Source: Arenicellaceae bacterium (GTDB lineage: Bacteria > Pseudomonadota > Gammaproteobacteria > Arenicellales > Arenicellaceae). Taken from it: a stretch of DNA of 64,000 bases. The position numbers and the translations under genes were made by a program. Below, piece after piece: positions 27,992-37,578 of the stretch; within the stretch, counting starts at the first letter, position 1; each line of letters opens with the position of its first letter. Location of the stretch: assembly GCA_029246505.1 (NCBI GenBank), contig JAQWNC010000002.1, forward strand, positions 62,001 through 126,000, read 5' to 3'. The notes beneath the pieces are model-generated. The model saw only the letters and a program-made list of their open reading frames with translations, was not told the origin of the DNA and searched no databases.

Positions 27992-28615
27992 TTGTTTATA
28001 AACATCAGACAATTAATACCGCAAGTTATCGAATCACTCACTATCTTATTGTGCATTTTCTGCTCTACCATGACAGGTTCTGCACTGGCGCAGGATCATT
28101 CCATGCATCAGCAGAGCATGGCCTCAAGCCCAAAAGACTTTAGCGGTATACCGAAAATTGATTTTAATCTGATCACCACTAACGGTCAGCAGATCATTCC
28201 GAAAACATTCACCGGAAAATATCTTATGCTTGCTATTGGCTTTACCCATTGTGAGCACATCTGCCCTACCATTGCCGCAAATATGGCAGCGGTATTACGA
28301 AATATTGATATCCCAACTTCTGGTCTATTTATAAGTGTGGATAACGAGCGGGATTCACCTGAAATCACAGATCAATATGCCAAAGGATTTCACCCGGATA
28401 TGGTTGGCGCTAGCGGAGATTACCAAGCCTTGGCAGAAGCCGTCGAGAATCTCAACGCTAACTTCGTGGTCACCAAGTCTTCAAAAAGTTATGTTGTTCA
28501 GCATACTCCAGATATATATCTGGTAGACCCATATGGAGGATTTATAGAAGCCTTCGCCTTTGCCGATGGCCCTAACAAAATTATTACAGCACTTAAGGTT
28601 CACTATGATCAATAA
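27992..28615 (+). CDS. Sco1/SenC-family copper protein
   Basis: The thioredoxin-fold protein of the SCO family is involved in delivering copper to the CuA site of cytochrome c oxidase or in redox maintenance of that site. The copper motif CEHIC (GFTHCEHICPTIAANM) and the distal His (VQHTPDIYLVDPYG) are present. The reading frame is open back to 27848, but the region before about 27990 looks non-coding; TTG at 27992 gives a signal sequence ending in SALAQ, and a later ATG at 28070 is also possible. An HxMHQQ segment follows the signal. It overlaps the next gene by 11 bases, suggesting coupling. Confidence 0.82.
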   Translation: MFINIRQLIPQVIESLTILLCIFCSTMTGSALAQDHSMHQQSMASSPKDFSGIPKIDFNLITTNGQQIIPKTFTGKYLMLAIGFTHCEHICPTIAANMAAVLRNIDIPTSGLFISVDNERDSPEITDQYAKGFHPDMVGASGDYQALAEAVENLNANFVVTKSSKSYVVQHTPDIYLVDPYGGFIEAFAFADGPNKIITALKVHYDQ

Positions 28616-29765
28616 ATCGTTTAAACAGCTTGCGACGAGCTCACTATTGGGAATTCTATTGTGGGTTCTAAACGGAACCGTATTTGCTCAGGAACCTGAG
28701 CTAAATCCAACGGTAGGTTTACGTAATACACCTGACTTCTTATTTGCCGCTGATTCGAAAGAGAACTTAATCGACGTTGTCAGCGTGCATACACATAAAG
28801 TCGTGCATCGCTTTCAAACCAAGTACTACGTTGATCAAGTATTGGCGACGCCTAATGCACCTTTACTTATCTATACAAACATTGAGCACAAAAGAATAGT
28901 TGCTATCAATTTACTGGATAAAACAGTTTACAAAGATATAGCGCTTACAATGACACCAAGACATGTAGTGCTTGATACATCTGGTGTGAAACTTGGCATC
29001 AGCGACAGCATCGATGGTGGTTTTGTTCTATTACATGCCTACTCTATGGAACCTATTCTGGAACTTCCAGATTTCGTACCTACCCCCAACGTATTATTCG
29101 ATCCAAACGAAGTGGATATTTATTACAGCAACAATCTATCCGGAGCCGTCGGGATAATTGATAGCAATACAGGTAAAACCTGGGAAATGAATCTCTATCC
29201 AGAAGCCACGCAATCTTCCTTCTCATCCCCTAGTCGAAGCCTGGACTCGCAATACATCTACGTTGCAGATAAAAAAACCAGTAAAGTATTTGCGGTTAGC
29301 GCATATACCCGCGAAGTATTACAAAGCTACGATGTAGACACACCAGCCAGACCATATAGTAGCCCAGCGGGATTCTTTCTATATATTTTGGATGAGAAAA
29401 ATGGCAAATTCACTGCTATTGAACAACACCAGTTCATGCCATTTGCTGAAGTCGACCTTGCTTCGGGTATCGACAAAGTAGTTGTTGGCCAATTTGATCG
29501 CATGAACCTCTTGCTAAGCACTAAAAACAAAAATTACTACCTGTTCGACAACAACAGTAAAACAGTAACGCTCGAAAACGAATTCAAATATATACCTCTT
29601 TCGGCAGAAGCAACCGCAGATGGTAAAACAGCCTTCGTCAGTTTCTTTGATGCGCCACTTATTGCCGCGATAGATCTAGCTGATGGATCAATAAGCTATT
29701 TCGATGCTACCAATAATGGTGTGGGTGCCTCCACTGCGGGGCTGTCCAACACTGTTTGTCATTAA
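28605..29765 (+). CDS. Secreted YncE-like beta-propeller protein
   Basis: The roughly 386-residue protein has a signal peptide (MINKSFKQLATSSLLGILL to TVFAQ) followed by repeated blades of the type FAADSKENLIDVVSVHTHKV, YYSNNLSGAVGIIDSNTGKT and YVADKKTSKVFAVSAYTREV, resembling YVTN/YncE seven-bladed propellers. The start at 28605 is chosen over 28560, because the earlier codons overlap the SCO gene and lack a signal peptide. The coupling with SCO suggests a role in periplasmic metal or respiratory assembly; that link is inference. Confidence 0.75.
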   Translation: MINKSFKQLATSSLLGILLWVLNGTVFAQEPELNPTVGLRNTPDFLFAADSKENLIDVVSVHTHKVVHRFQTKYYVDQVLATPNAPLLIYTNIEHKRIVAINLLDKTVYKDIALTMTPRHVVLDTSGVKLGISDSIDGGFVLLHAYSMEPILELPDFVPTPNVLFDPNEVDIYYSNNLSGAVGIIDSNTGKTWEMNLYPEATQSSFSSPSRSLDSQYIYVADKKTSKVFAVSAYTREVLQSYDVDTPARPYSSPAGFFLYILDEKNGKFTAIEQHQFMPFAEVDLASGIDKVVVGQFDRMNLLLSTKNKNYYLFDNNSKTVTLENEFKYIPLSAEATADGKTAFVSFFDAPLIAAIDLADGSISYFDATNNGVGASTAGLSNTVCH

Positions 29766-29860
29766 ACTAACGACATCACTCGCCAGTCTGAAAACCGGTT
29801 CGGCTAGTTTTAAAACTGGCGCTGAGACTAGCACAGTAGTGATTTCTATCGACCATCTCT

Positions 29861-30547
29861 ATGAAGCCTGAACTGTACGCTCCTTACCATCAGGTTTACG
29901 GTCGATTTTCGACGGTAAAATTATTCTCTATTTTCCTGACGTTTTGTCAGAAAATCCAACAACACGCACCAAAAAGTACCACCAAAATCACAGACGTTGG
30001 CGCAGGTACCGGATTATTTACTTCTCTACTCGCACAAAGGTTTAACGATGCCAAAACATCTCTGATAGAACCAAGCATCTATATAATGCCATATGCAAAG
30101 ACCAAATTAGCTACAGAACAAATACATTTTTACCAATTCTCGATCGAGGATTCCCTCGAGCTAGTTCCCTGTCAGAATATATTTATTTTCCAGCGATCAC
30201 TCTACGCTTTATCTGCAAATTTTGATTATTTCAAGGAGCTCGCAGACCAACTATCATTCAAAATATCTGAGAACGGCATTGTTGGGATTTTTGAGATAGG
30301 TCAGTTATAAGACATACCTACAATGTATGAATAATTTCACTCTAATCGGGAAATTATCAATCTATCGGAAAATTAATTTAAAAATTAATGATCGATTTTT
30401 AAGCAAGCACTTAAAGACTCAAATCAAGACGGAGAATCAGGTGATTACATGCTGTTCAATCGAACTAATCTTGACGAAATATTTTCAAAGCATTTTCCAC
30501 TGATTGATAGCGATGATAGAAATATATTCATATACCGGAAAAAATGA
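29861..30547 (+). pseudogene. SAM-dependent methyltransferase gene with several in-frame stops
   Basis: The first 149 codons encode the start of a class I methyltransferase (ITDVGAGTGLFTSLLAQRF is motif I, then LIEPSIYIMPYAK and FQRSLYAL). A TAA at 30308 ends it, but the same frame goes on: DIPTMYE, TAA 30332, FHSNREIINLSEN, TAA 30374, FKN, TAA 30386, TGA 30389. It then has a clear C-terminal module (YMLFNRTNLDEIF, LIDSDDRNIFIYRKK) to TGA at 30545. Protein-like sequence on both sides in one frame shows decay by point mutation. The intact parent would be about 228 residues. The truncated product lacks the C-terminal half of the fold. Confidence 0.7.
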
Positions 30548-30567
30548 GCTGGATTTTTCACTTATAC

Positions 30568-31524
30568 ATGACTAAATACATAGTTTTTCTAGATCGCGAT
30601 ACCATAGGGCCTGGCGCTAAAATTCCAACACCTGATTTTGACCATGATTGGCAAGAATACGCTCAATGCAAACCATCGCAGGTTGTCAAGCGATTAGTTC
30701 ATGCCCACATCGCAATTACCAACAAGGCGCCAATAACAGATGAAATATTAAGCCACCTGCCAGATCTCGAGATGATTGCGATAGCTGCGACTGGTGCCAA
30801 TGTGGTTGATCTTGAGGCATGTAGTTCTCGGGGTATCGTTGTTTCAAATATCCGTGAATATGCGAAACACAGCGTCCCCGAGCATACACTCAGCTTGATA
30901 CTTGCATTAAAAAGAAACTTGTTCGAATACCGGGAACAAATCAATGCTGGAGCTTGGCAAGCAGCCGAACAATTTTGTTTTTTTAATCGACCGATGCACG
31001 ATCTGCATGGTGCAACCTGTGGAATTATCGGCACTGGAAGCATTGCAACGGCCGTCGGTAAGCTGGCATTAGCCTTCGGGATGACGGTTCTTTACCACAG
31101 CTTATCCGGCCGCAAAGATCCCTCCTATAACCTGGTCGATTTAAACACTCTGCTAACTTCATCCGATATCGTGAGCATTCATTGTCCTTTAACCGAGCAA
31201 AGTGAACATTTAATTAATTCTCATAGCTTGTCACTAATGCGCCCAGATGCCCTGCTAATCAATACAGCACGAGGTCCAATAGTTGATCTTAAAGCGGTGG
31301 CACAAGCGTTAAAAAGCAATACAATCGGCGGAGCCGGATTTGACGTGCTTGATCAAGAACCGCCTGGCGCAGACTCTATCGCAATGACTTTAAGCGCTTT
31401 ACCCAATTGCATAGTCACTCCTCACACGGCTTGGGCTAGTATAGAAGCGATGCAAACTCTGTGTAATCAGCTGATCGAAAATATCGAGGCGTTCGCGGTA
31501 GGCAAACCTAAAAGAACACTTTAG
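30568..31524 (+). CDS. D-2-hydroxyacid dehydrogenase (hydroxypyruvate reductase-like)
   Basis: The roughly 318-residue NAD(P)-dependent enzyme has GIIGTGSIATAVGKLALAFG as the Rossmann motif (last Gly replaced by Ala). The catalytic Arg is in INTARGPIVD, the Glu in DVLDQEPP and the His in TPHTAWAS. The overall pattern is closest to hydroxypyruvate/glyoxylate reductases such as HprA. The start MTKYIVFLDRDTIG at 30568 is preferred over an ATG at 30544, which overlaps the preceding broken gene. It is convergent with pabB. The exact substrate is unproven. Confidence 0.88.
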   Translation: MTKYIVFLDRDTIGPGAKIPTPDFDHDWQEYAQCKPSQVVKRLVHAHIAITNKAPITDEILSHLPDLEMIAIAATGANVVDLEACSSRGIVVSNIREYAKHSVPEHTLSLILALKRNLFEYREQINAGAWQAAEQFCFFNRPMHDLHGATCGIIGTGSIATAVGKLALAFGMTVLYHSLSGRKDPSYNLVDLNTLLTSSDIVSIHCPLTEQSEHLINSHSLSLMRPDALLINTARGPIVDLKAVAQALKSNTIGGAGFDVLDQEPPGADSIAMTLSALPNCIVTPHTAWASIEAMQTLCNQLIENIEAFAVGKPKRTL

Positions 31525-31553
31525 AAAATAGCTACTTGATTCTCAGGTTATTA

Positions 31554-33008
31554 TCATCCTATATTGCTGTTACTAATCAGTTTTTTCATTACGCCTGCTT
31601 TTAACAAACTTTCCTGAAACTCGGCTTCAACTTGCGAGTCATGTACAAGGCCGCCACCAGCAGAATAATGCAATTGCCCTTCTTCGTGCACCAGTGTCCG
31701 TATCGCGATATTGCTATCCATATTGCCATTAAAGCTAATATAAGCGATTGATCCACAGTAAACCCCGCGTCGGTCAGGCTCTAATTTTTCAATGATCTCC
31801 ATCGCCCGAACTTTTGGAGCACCGGTAATAGAACCACCAGGGAAACACGCACGAACCAAATCGAGTGCCTGTTTCCCTTTGGCTAGCTGCCCGGTAATCG
31901 TACTTACCAGGTGGTGAACATTCGCAAAACTTTGAAGCTCAAAAAGTTTTTCGACTTTAACAGAGCCTATCTTACAGACCCTCCCAAAATCATTGCGAAT
32001 CAAATCTACAATCATTAAATTCTCAGCTTGATCTTTAGCACTATTCGCCAATGCTTCTGCATTTGAGCGGTCAGCCTCAATGTTCCCATGGGAGCGTGCC
32101 CGGGTGCCCTTGATGGGAGCAGTCATTGCCAATTCTCGGTAAACCTGCACGAAGCGCTCGGGGGAATTGGATAGTATTGCACCTGCCTCGAAATTTAAAA
32201 AAGCACTAAACGGAGCCGGGCTTAATGCTCTTAGTTTTCGATAGGCTTCCCAGGCATTCCCCTCGGCTTTTGCATGCCAACGCTGAGCCAAATTAATCTG
32301 ATAAACATCCCCATCATAGATGTATTTTTTGACCCGCATGAATTGCTGCCGATAAAACTCAAAATTCATATTACTCTGTAACACTGCAACCACTTTAAGT
32401 GTTTGCAGGCTTTGCTTTCGTTCCACTCCTAACGCTACTCGCCATTGCTTAAATTTTTCCCCAAGTGTTTGTTTGCTTCCACAACCAATTAAATATGCTT
32501 GTTTAAGTTGATGATCAAAAACCAATGCAGAATCATATACTCCAACTTGCATATCAGGCATAGAAGAAGATTCCTTTGCTTTGCAGGGTATATCCTCCAA
32601 CTGCCGACCAAGATCGTAAGCAAAATAGCCCAGCGCTCCTCCAACAAATGGTGTCTCGGAATCAATATCTGTCGCCACACCAAATTCGTCAAGCACCTGC
32701 TGTACAATTGCAAACGGATCGCCCATTCGTTCCTTAGGCCCATCCTGCGTATGCACAGTAGTGATTTCGCCTCTAGTGCTAATAACAGTGTCAGGCTGAT
32801 ACACCAAAATATCAAACCGCCCCAAAAATATATCGGCGATAGTGTCTGCACCGCTTCGTCCGCTGTCCAAAAATGCGGCAAATGGTTGATCAGCAATCGA
32901 CGCGAAAACTTCTGATGTATCTGTCTGGTAGGGGAAGTCCTCTCGACACACCTGCTTTAAACCTACAGAATTTCTATTTTCCTGTGTGATTCTCAATTCT
33001 TTACCCAA
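31554..33008 (-). CDS. pabB: Aminodeoxychorismate synthase component I
   Basis: The 484-residue chorismate-utilising enzyme (E. coli PabB 453) makes 4-amino-4-deoxychorismate for folate. The N-terminal domain is divergent; the C-terminal chorismate-binding domain shows YQINLAQRW near 237, PIKGTRARSHGN near 292-303, and GGSITGAPKVRAMEIIEKLE near 391-410. The PIKGT Lys is the residue that distinguishes PabB (nucleophile) from TrpE. No pabA or pabC partner is in the window. Confidence 0.93.
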   Translation of the reverse strand: MGKELRITQENRNSVGLKQVCREDFPYQTDTSEVFASIADQPFAAFLDSGRSGADTIADIFLGRFDILVYQPDTVISTRGEITTVHTQDGPKERMGDPFAIVQQVLDEFGVATDIDSETPFVGGALGYFAYDLGRQLEDIPCKAKESSSMPDMQVGVYDSALVFDHQLKQAYLIGCGSKQTLGEKFKQWRVALGVERKQSLQTLKVVAVLQSNMNFEFYRQQFMRVKKYIYDGDVYQINLAQRWHAKAEGNAWEAYRKLRALSPAPFSAFLNFEAGAILSNSPERFVQVYRELAMTAPIKGTRARSHGNIEADRSNAEALANSAKDQAENLMIVDLIRNDFGRVCKIGSVKVEKLFELQSFANVHHLVSTITGQLAKGKQALDLVRACFPGGSITGAPKVRAMEIIEKLEPDRRGVYCGSIAYISFNGNMDSNIAIRTLVHEEGQLHYSAGGGLVHDSQVEAEFQESLLKAGVMKKLISNSNIG

Positions 33009-33054
33009 AAAATTTTAACGAAACCAATGCAAACATAAAGCTTCTAGAAGCTTA

Positions 33055-34158
33055 TTAGCTAACAGGAGCGAAATTAACCTTCGACGCATCGGTAAAACTT
33101 ATTATCTCTCGCAATACACTAGTTGCATAAGCCCCTCTGCCAAGTTCAAAGTTCAGCTCTAAATCAGCTCGATCAACCTGCCAACTGAAATTCTCTAGCA
33201 TTACCCGCAGCGGCCTGCGAGCTGCTTTCAATCCAAACTTTAGTAAACCGTCTCGCAGCACTGGCCAATTATCAATCACCTTACTTTCAAACTGTCCAAT
33301 TTCAGTCAGTTCTTGCCCGGCTTGTGGGCTTCCCCACATCGCACCGGTTGTATGAACATCACCACTAATTATGCGATCTGCAATACCGGTATCGTTCGGG
33401 TCTGCAATGAATATGCTTCCGCTGGCATTCAAATTTATCGGCTCAGCATCGAGAGGCCGTAACCAGCTACCTTGAGTCAAACGAGCAGAAACAATCTGAT
33501 TGAAAAGAAAACTCCGCGCAGTTGATAAATAAATACTCCGTTGATCTCGCTTTACCCTGCCAGGGTCTTTCTCAAACATCGCTTCTGCTTTAGGTAAATT
33601 TGCAAAGCGAATACCAAATCGCTGGCTGCCAAAATAATTCGGTATGCCTTGATGTCTAATGCGTGATAAGACAGATTCATCTAAGCCATGTACGTCTCGA
33701 ATAACTATTTTGAACCTATTTTTACGATGCACACCACGTTTTAGTTTTTTGGCGTGCCGGACTGAGGCAAGTAATTCCACACTTTGTTGAGTTCCCTGTA
33801 GCTCCTTACTTACGACATTTGCAATATCCGCAGTAGGTACTTTATCGTTGACTGGAAGGCTAAACCACTGGGTTGTCACAGCACGCCGATCTTTCATTCC
33901 AGAATAACCGACGTCGCGTAGTTTACACCCGGTAGATTGCGCAAGTACCTGTGCTAAATAACTGGTATTGATCCCGGTCTTTTTAATCTGTAGCCATTCA
34001 TGCGGGCATTCTGTGTCGCCATCCGTTTTCGGGTCAAACCCCAGTAATTCGTCAACCTGAAAATCTTGTGGGTTAACTTTTATCGTACCGGTTGCGACAG
34101 GCCCGGAGTTGTGGGCAAATGCCAACGCCTCCATTGAATTAGGAAAAATAGTAGCCAA
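33055..34158 (-). CDS. truD: tRNA pseudouridine(13) synthase TruD
   Basis: The 367-residue enzyme (E. coli 349) isomerises U13 of tRNA-Glu. The catalytic Asp lies in GYSGMKDRRAVTTQWFS near residues 79-95, with KKLKRGVHRKNRFKIV near 131-146 and GIPNYFGSQRFG near 169-180 (the NxxxxQRFG motif). The TRUD insertion domain follows. The tRNA-Glu target of the family is also encoded in this window. It is divergent from the second SCO gene. Confidence 0.96.
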   Translation of the reverse strand: MATIFPNSMEALAFAHNSGPVATGTIKVNPQDFQVDELLGFDPKTDGDTECPHEWLQIKKTGINTSYLAQVLAQSTGCKLRDVGYSGMKDRRAVTTQWFSLPVNDKVPTADIANVVSKELQGTQQSVELLASVRHAKKLKRGVHRKNRFKIVIRDVHGLDESVLSRIRHQGIPNYFGSQRFGIRFANLPKAEAMFEKDPGRVKRDQRSIYLSTARSFLFNQIVSARLTQGSWLRPLDAEPINLNASGSIFIADPNDTGIADRIISGDVHTTGAMWGSPQAGQELTEIGQFESKVIDNWPVLRDGLLKFGLKAARRPLRVMLENFSWQVDRADLELNFELGRGAYATSVLREIISFTDASKVNFAPVS

Positions 34159-34318
34159 GGATAGTGCGAGAGAATAATGTCGAAAGTGGTTAACGGTACG
34201 TTAGGATACTTGAATTAATTCAAGTCAGTGTCCTATTATAGCGCCTATAATCTCCGGCCAACCTAATTTACTCTAACTACATCGGCACCCACGTGGCCGA
34301 ATACTCAGGAATACACCT

Positions 34319-34930
34319 ATGAAACCTCCGTACCTGATCGGTATCGCGATTGTTTCTGCAGCAATTGGCGTTACCAGTTATCAGCTTGGTATTCAAAACC
34401 AACCTAAACCTCTTGCGACCAAGATAGCCACCGTACTAAACCCACCACGTCTAATGGCGGAATCACTATTAGTACAGCATGATGGCACACCGTTCAGCAA
34501 CGCAACGATGCGTGATAAATGGACCTTAATGTTCTTCGGATTCACTTACTGTCCAGATATATGCCCAACCACCATGCAATCTCTAATGAACAGCGTTAGT
34601 AAAGTCGAGCAGGCGGGTATCGAGAATGTGCAAGTTGTATTTGTTTCTGTTGATCCGGAACGTGATACCCCAGAACGCTTAAGGGAGTATTTAAGCCATT
34701 TTAATGAAGATTTTATTGGCGTAACCGGTCACCTTGCCGATATTGAAGAGTTCACACGTTCTATTGGTGTCGTGTTCGCGCACCATTCACCCGATGAAAC
34801 TGGTTATTACGCAGTTGACCACTCCGCAGTGATCCTTGTAATTAACGAAAAAGGCGAAATGAGGGGCTTGTTTTCGGCTCCATATAACTGGGAAGATATC
34901 GCCGACGATCTAATTAATATCCACGGTTAA
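34319..34930 (+). CDS. SCO-family copper chaperone (membrane-anchored)
   Basis: The 203-residue protein has an N-terminal hydrophobic anchor (IGIAIVSAAIGVTSYQLG). The thioredoxin-like domain has the copper motif CPDIC (FGFTYCPDICPTTMQSL near residues 77-93) and the His ligand in DHSAVILVINEKG near 167. It helps assemble CuA of cytochrome c oxidase. With the PCuAC gene that follows (64 bases), it forms a two-gene CuA-maturation unit. It is more canonical than the SCO-like gene at 28.0 kb. Confidence 0.92.
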   Translation: MKPPYLIGIAIVSAAIGVTSYQLGIQNQPKPLATKIATVLNPPRLMAESLLVQHDGTPFSNATMRDKWTLMFFGFTYCPDICPTTMQSLMNSVSKVEQAGIENVQVVFVSVDPERDTPERLREYLSHFNEDFIGVTGHLADIEEFTRSIGVVFAHHSPDETGYYAVDHSAVILVINEKGEMRGLFSAPYNWEDIADDLINIHG

Positions 34931-34994
34931 ATCACCTATCTTAATTTGGCGCATTAAACGGCACAATTGCCCCCGCCACTCATTCGGACTTACT

Positions 34995-35441
34995 ATGAGC
35001 AAAACCAACTCAAAACAACAGTTAACCTCTCTACTGTTTAGCTTGCTGTTTGCCTGCACGTCTTATGCCCAGCAAAGCATAAACGTATCTGAAGCCTGGG
35101 TAAGGATTCCACCGCCAGGAATGCAAATGATGGCTGGCTACGGGACTTTCACTAACCTAACCGGCAATACTATTGAATTGGTTGATGCGCAAAGTGTTAG
35201 TTTTGAATCAGTTGGTTTTCACATATCTGAAGTTGTTGATGGCATTAGTTCAATGCGTAAATTAGATTCAATTATCTTGCAACCGGACGAACCAGCAGTA
35301 TTTGAGCCAGGCAGCAGACATTTAATGATCTACACACTAAAATACGACACACAGCCTGAGGGTGTACAAATTGACTTTATCGACAAGCTCGGGGCCACTC
35401 ATTCAGTTGAGTTCAGGTTCTTAAAAAGTGCGCCAGAGTGA
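34995..35441 (+). CDS. Periplasmic copper chaperone PCuAC
   Basis: The 148-residue protein has a signal peptide (to SYAQ). The PCuAC Cu(I) motif H-x10-M-x21-H-x-M is visible: His in GFHISEVVDG, Met in SSMRKL, then RHLMIY near residues 117-122. The domain SEAWVRIPPPGMQMMAGYGTF is typical. It passes Cu(I) to the CuA subunit together with SCO, whose gene lies directly upstream on the same strand. Confidence 0.94.
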   Translation: MSKTNSKQQLTSLLFSLLFACTSYAQQSINVSEAWVRIPPPGMQMMAGYGTFTNLTGNTIELVDAQSVSFESVGFHISEVVDGISSMRKLDSIILQPDEPAVFEPGSRHLMIYTLKYDTQPEGVQIDFIDKLGATHSVEFRFLKSAPE

Positions 35442-35506
35442 CATTTGAGCATACGAAATAGAAACACTATCACTACTTAATCGAGCCTAATCAAACCTAC
35501 TGACCG

Positions 35507-36508
35507 TTAAGCGTCGATCAGGCCAGCGTCACTTAGCAAACCCAACGCCACCTCTACACGCTGCTCAGAGCATAAATCGTGAGCCCGCAACAAACCGATA
35601 CGGCTTTCCACACCCAAAGGTATAGAGATACGGGTTGACTCTAATAACTCATCCACCGCACTAGGTGTATTACAGACCAAAAGCATATCGCATCCCGCTT
35701 GAAGCGCACTATTTGCGATCTCAACAATGCTCCCAGATTTTGCTCCCTCCATGCTCAGATCATCACTGAAAACTACACCCTTAAAACCCAAACTTTCCCT
35801 CAATTCAGTTTTTATCCATTCTGGTGCCAGAGTTGCGATACCCGGGTAAATTTCTGGAAAATTAACATGGGCAGTCATAACACCCTCTAACTGGCCAACC
35901 AATTCCTTATAAGGCACCAAATCGCAGCCCTTTAATTCAGCGTATTTACGAGCATCACAGGGTTTTTCAACATGTGAATCACCACTAACACCACCATGTC
36001 CAGGAAAGTGTTTGCCGACACTCGCCATGCCCGCCTGACGCATACCATCAGCAAACGCTCCTGCCAATTCAGCAACTGCAAGCGGGTCTTTATGAAAACT
36101 CCGATCACCAATCACATCACTTTCAACCGATGCGATATCCAATACTGGTGCAAAACTGAAATCAATTCCGCAACTGCGTAGCTCTGCAGCCATTAACAAA
36201 CCACCAGCAGCAGCGCACATTAGGCCTGTTTGGTATTCTTTATCAAATACCTCACCATATCGTCGAGCAGTCGGCAGTTCAACAAAACTATCTTTAAATC
36301 GCTGTACCCGCCCACCCTCTTGATCAACAGCAACGATCAGTTCCGGAGATTTCACTGCCTTTATTGAAATAACCAGATCAATTAGCTGAGGACGATCGCG
36401 GTAATTTCGTGCAAACAAAATAACACCACCAACCATTTCATGTTGTAAACGACGAGTGTCCTCACCGCTAAGCTCCATGCCCTCTACATCGATCATTAAG
36501 CAAGTCAT
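35507..36508 (-). CDS. nagZ: Beta-N-acetylhexosaminidase
   Basis: The 333-residue cytosolic family 3 glycosidase (E. coli NagZ 341) removes GlcNAc from recycled anhydro-muropeptides. The signature KHFPGHGGVSGDSHVEKP (about residues 163-180) holds the catalytic His/Asp loop, and FSDDLSMEGA near 248-257 the Asp nucleophile. It lies 32 bases after the L,D-transpeptidase gene on the same strand, giving a cell-wall gene pair. Confidence 0.96.
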   Translation of the reverse strand: MTCLMIDVEGMELSGEDTRRLQHEMVGGVILFARNYRDRPQLIDLVISIKAVKSPELIVAVDQEGGRVQRFKDSFVELPTARRYGEVFDKEYQTGLMCAAAGGLLMAAELRSCGIDFSFAPVLDIASVESDVIGDRSFHKDPLAVAELAGAFADGMRQAGMASVGKHFPGHGGVSGDSHVEKPCDARKYAELKGCDLVPYKELVGQLEGVMTAHVNFPEIYPGIATLAPEWIKTELRESLGFKGVVFSDDLSMEGAKSGSIVEIANSALQAGCDMLLVCNTPSAVDELLESTRISIPLGVESRIGLLRAHDLCSEQRVEVALGLLSDAGLIDA

Positions 36509-36540
36509 TTTGTTATATTTTTAATTCCTCAAATAATATT

Positions 36541-37068
36541 TTAAGCAGTAATATTGTGCCTTACACTGCTGCTGTCTTCACTTAGAATAATATTGACTCT
36601 CTCGCCAACAAGCACTCGATCAAATAGATCAACCACGTCTGTGTTACGCATCTTGATGCAGCCGTGGGAACTTGGAATCTGCATTTGATGAGAGTCGGGA
36701 CATCCGTGTATATAAATAAAACGCCGCATGGTATCGCAATTACCCATGCGATTCTGACCGATTTCACACCCTGAAAGCCATAATATCCGAGTTAGAATCC
36801 AGTCTCTGGTCTTGCCTTCCTGTTGATATCGCTCCGCCAAAGCAGAACTATAAACTTCGCCTGTGGGCCTACGCGCCACAAAAACACTATTTATGGGTGC
36901 TCCTTCACCTATTTTAGCGCGAATAGTGTGATGACCTAACGGCGTGCATTCACTGCCACTCATCTGCCCTACGCCGTTCAGAGCTGTCGCTACTGGGTAT
37001 TTGGCAATTAGATTAGCGCCATCGTTTAGCCTTAGGTTTTGGCTTGCAACATCTATAATCAAGGGCAT
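36541..37068 (-). CDS. L,D-transpeptidase (YkuD domain)
   Basis: The 175-residue protein consists almost solely of a YkuD domain. The catalytic motif HGCPDSHQMQIPSSHGCIKM (about residues 125-144) includes the nucleophile Cys in SHGCI. No signal peptide is seen, unlike exported peptidoglycan-crosslinking enzymes (about 300 residues). Such short cytosolic-looking members are common next to nagZ in gammaproteobacteria, and a recycling or muropeptide role is an inference. It starts two bases after the phosphatase stop codon. Confidence 0.88.
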   Translation of the reverse strand: MPLIIDVASQNLRLNDGANLIAKYPVATALNGVGQMSGSECTPLGHHTIRAKIGEGAPINSVFVARRPTGEVYSSALAERYQQEGKTRDWILTRILWLSGCEIGQNRMGNCDTMRRFIYIHGCPDSHQMQIPSSHGCIKMRNTDVVDLFDRVLVGERVNIILSEDSSSVRHNITA

Positions 37069-37070
37069 AG

Positions 37071-37553
37071 CTACTTCGCCCCGGCTATTTGAATTTTAAG
37101 GTGGTCTAACAACCCGTCAGCTGCGCCTTCGATCAAATTCAAAACTTCACTAAAGTCATCAGCTTTATTGTAATAAGGGTCAGGCACATCAAGCCTTTCA
37201 GTGACTGAGCTGAAGTGTAAAAAATAGAGTAATAAAACACTTTCATTATACCTTTTAACTAATTGAATATTATTATAATTTTCCTCATCCATAGCAAGGA
37301 TATAATCAAATTCTTTAAAGTCTTTAGCGCATATCTGGCGGGCATAAATATTATTCATATCGTAACCATGGTTCTTTGCCACCTGAATCGAACGATCATC
37401 TGGCGGGCTACCGATATGCCAGCTCCCAGTACCAGCAGAATCTACAAGGATTACCTCTTGTAATCCTGCATCGCGAACCTTGCTACGAAATACAGCGTGT
37501 GCAGTTGGCGAACGGCAAATATTCCCCAAACACACGAATAACACTTTCATCAA
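37071..37553 (-). CDS. Low-molecular-weight protein-tyrosine phosphatase
   Basis: The 160-residue enzyme has the P-loop VCLGNICRSPTAHAVF (residues 7-22, CxxxxxCR[ST]) and the general-acid Asp in DVPDPYYN near 125-132. It dephosphorylates tyrosine, often in polysaccharide-export kinase circuits, but the partner kinase is not in the window. The order kdsB then this phosphatase is conserved in Pseudomonas-type genomes. Confidence 0.94.
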   Translation of the reverse strand: MMKVLFVCLGNICRSPTAHAVFRSKVRDAGLQEVILVDSAGTGSWHIGSPPDDRSIQVAKNHGYDMNNIYARQICAKDFKEFDYILAMDEENYNNIQLVKRYNESVLLLYFLHFSSVTERLDVPDPYYNKADDFSEVLNLIEGAADGLLDHLKIQIAGAK

Positions 37554-37578
37554 TAGTTTTACCTTCGTCAGTCTTTTT

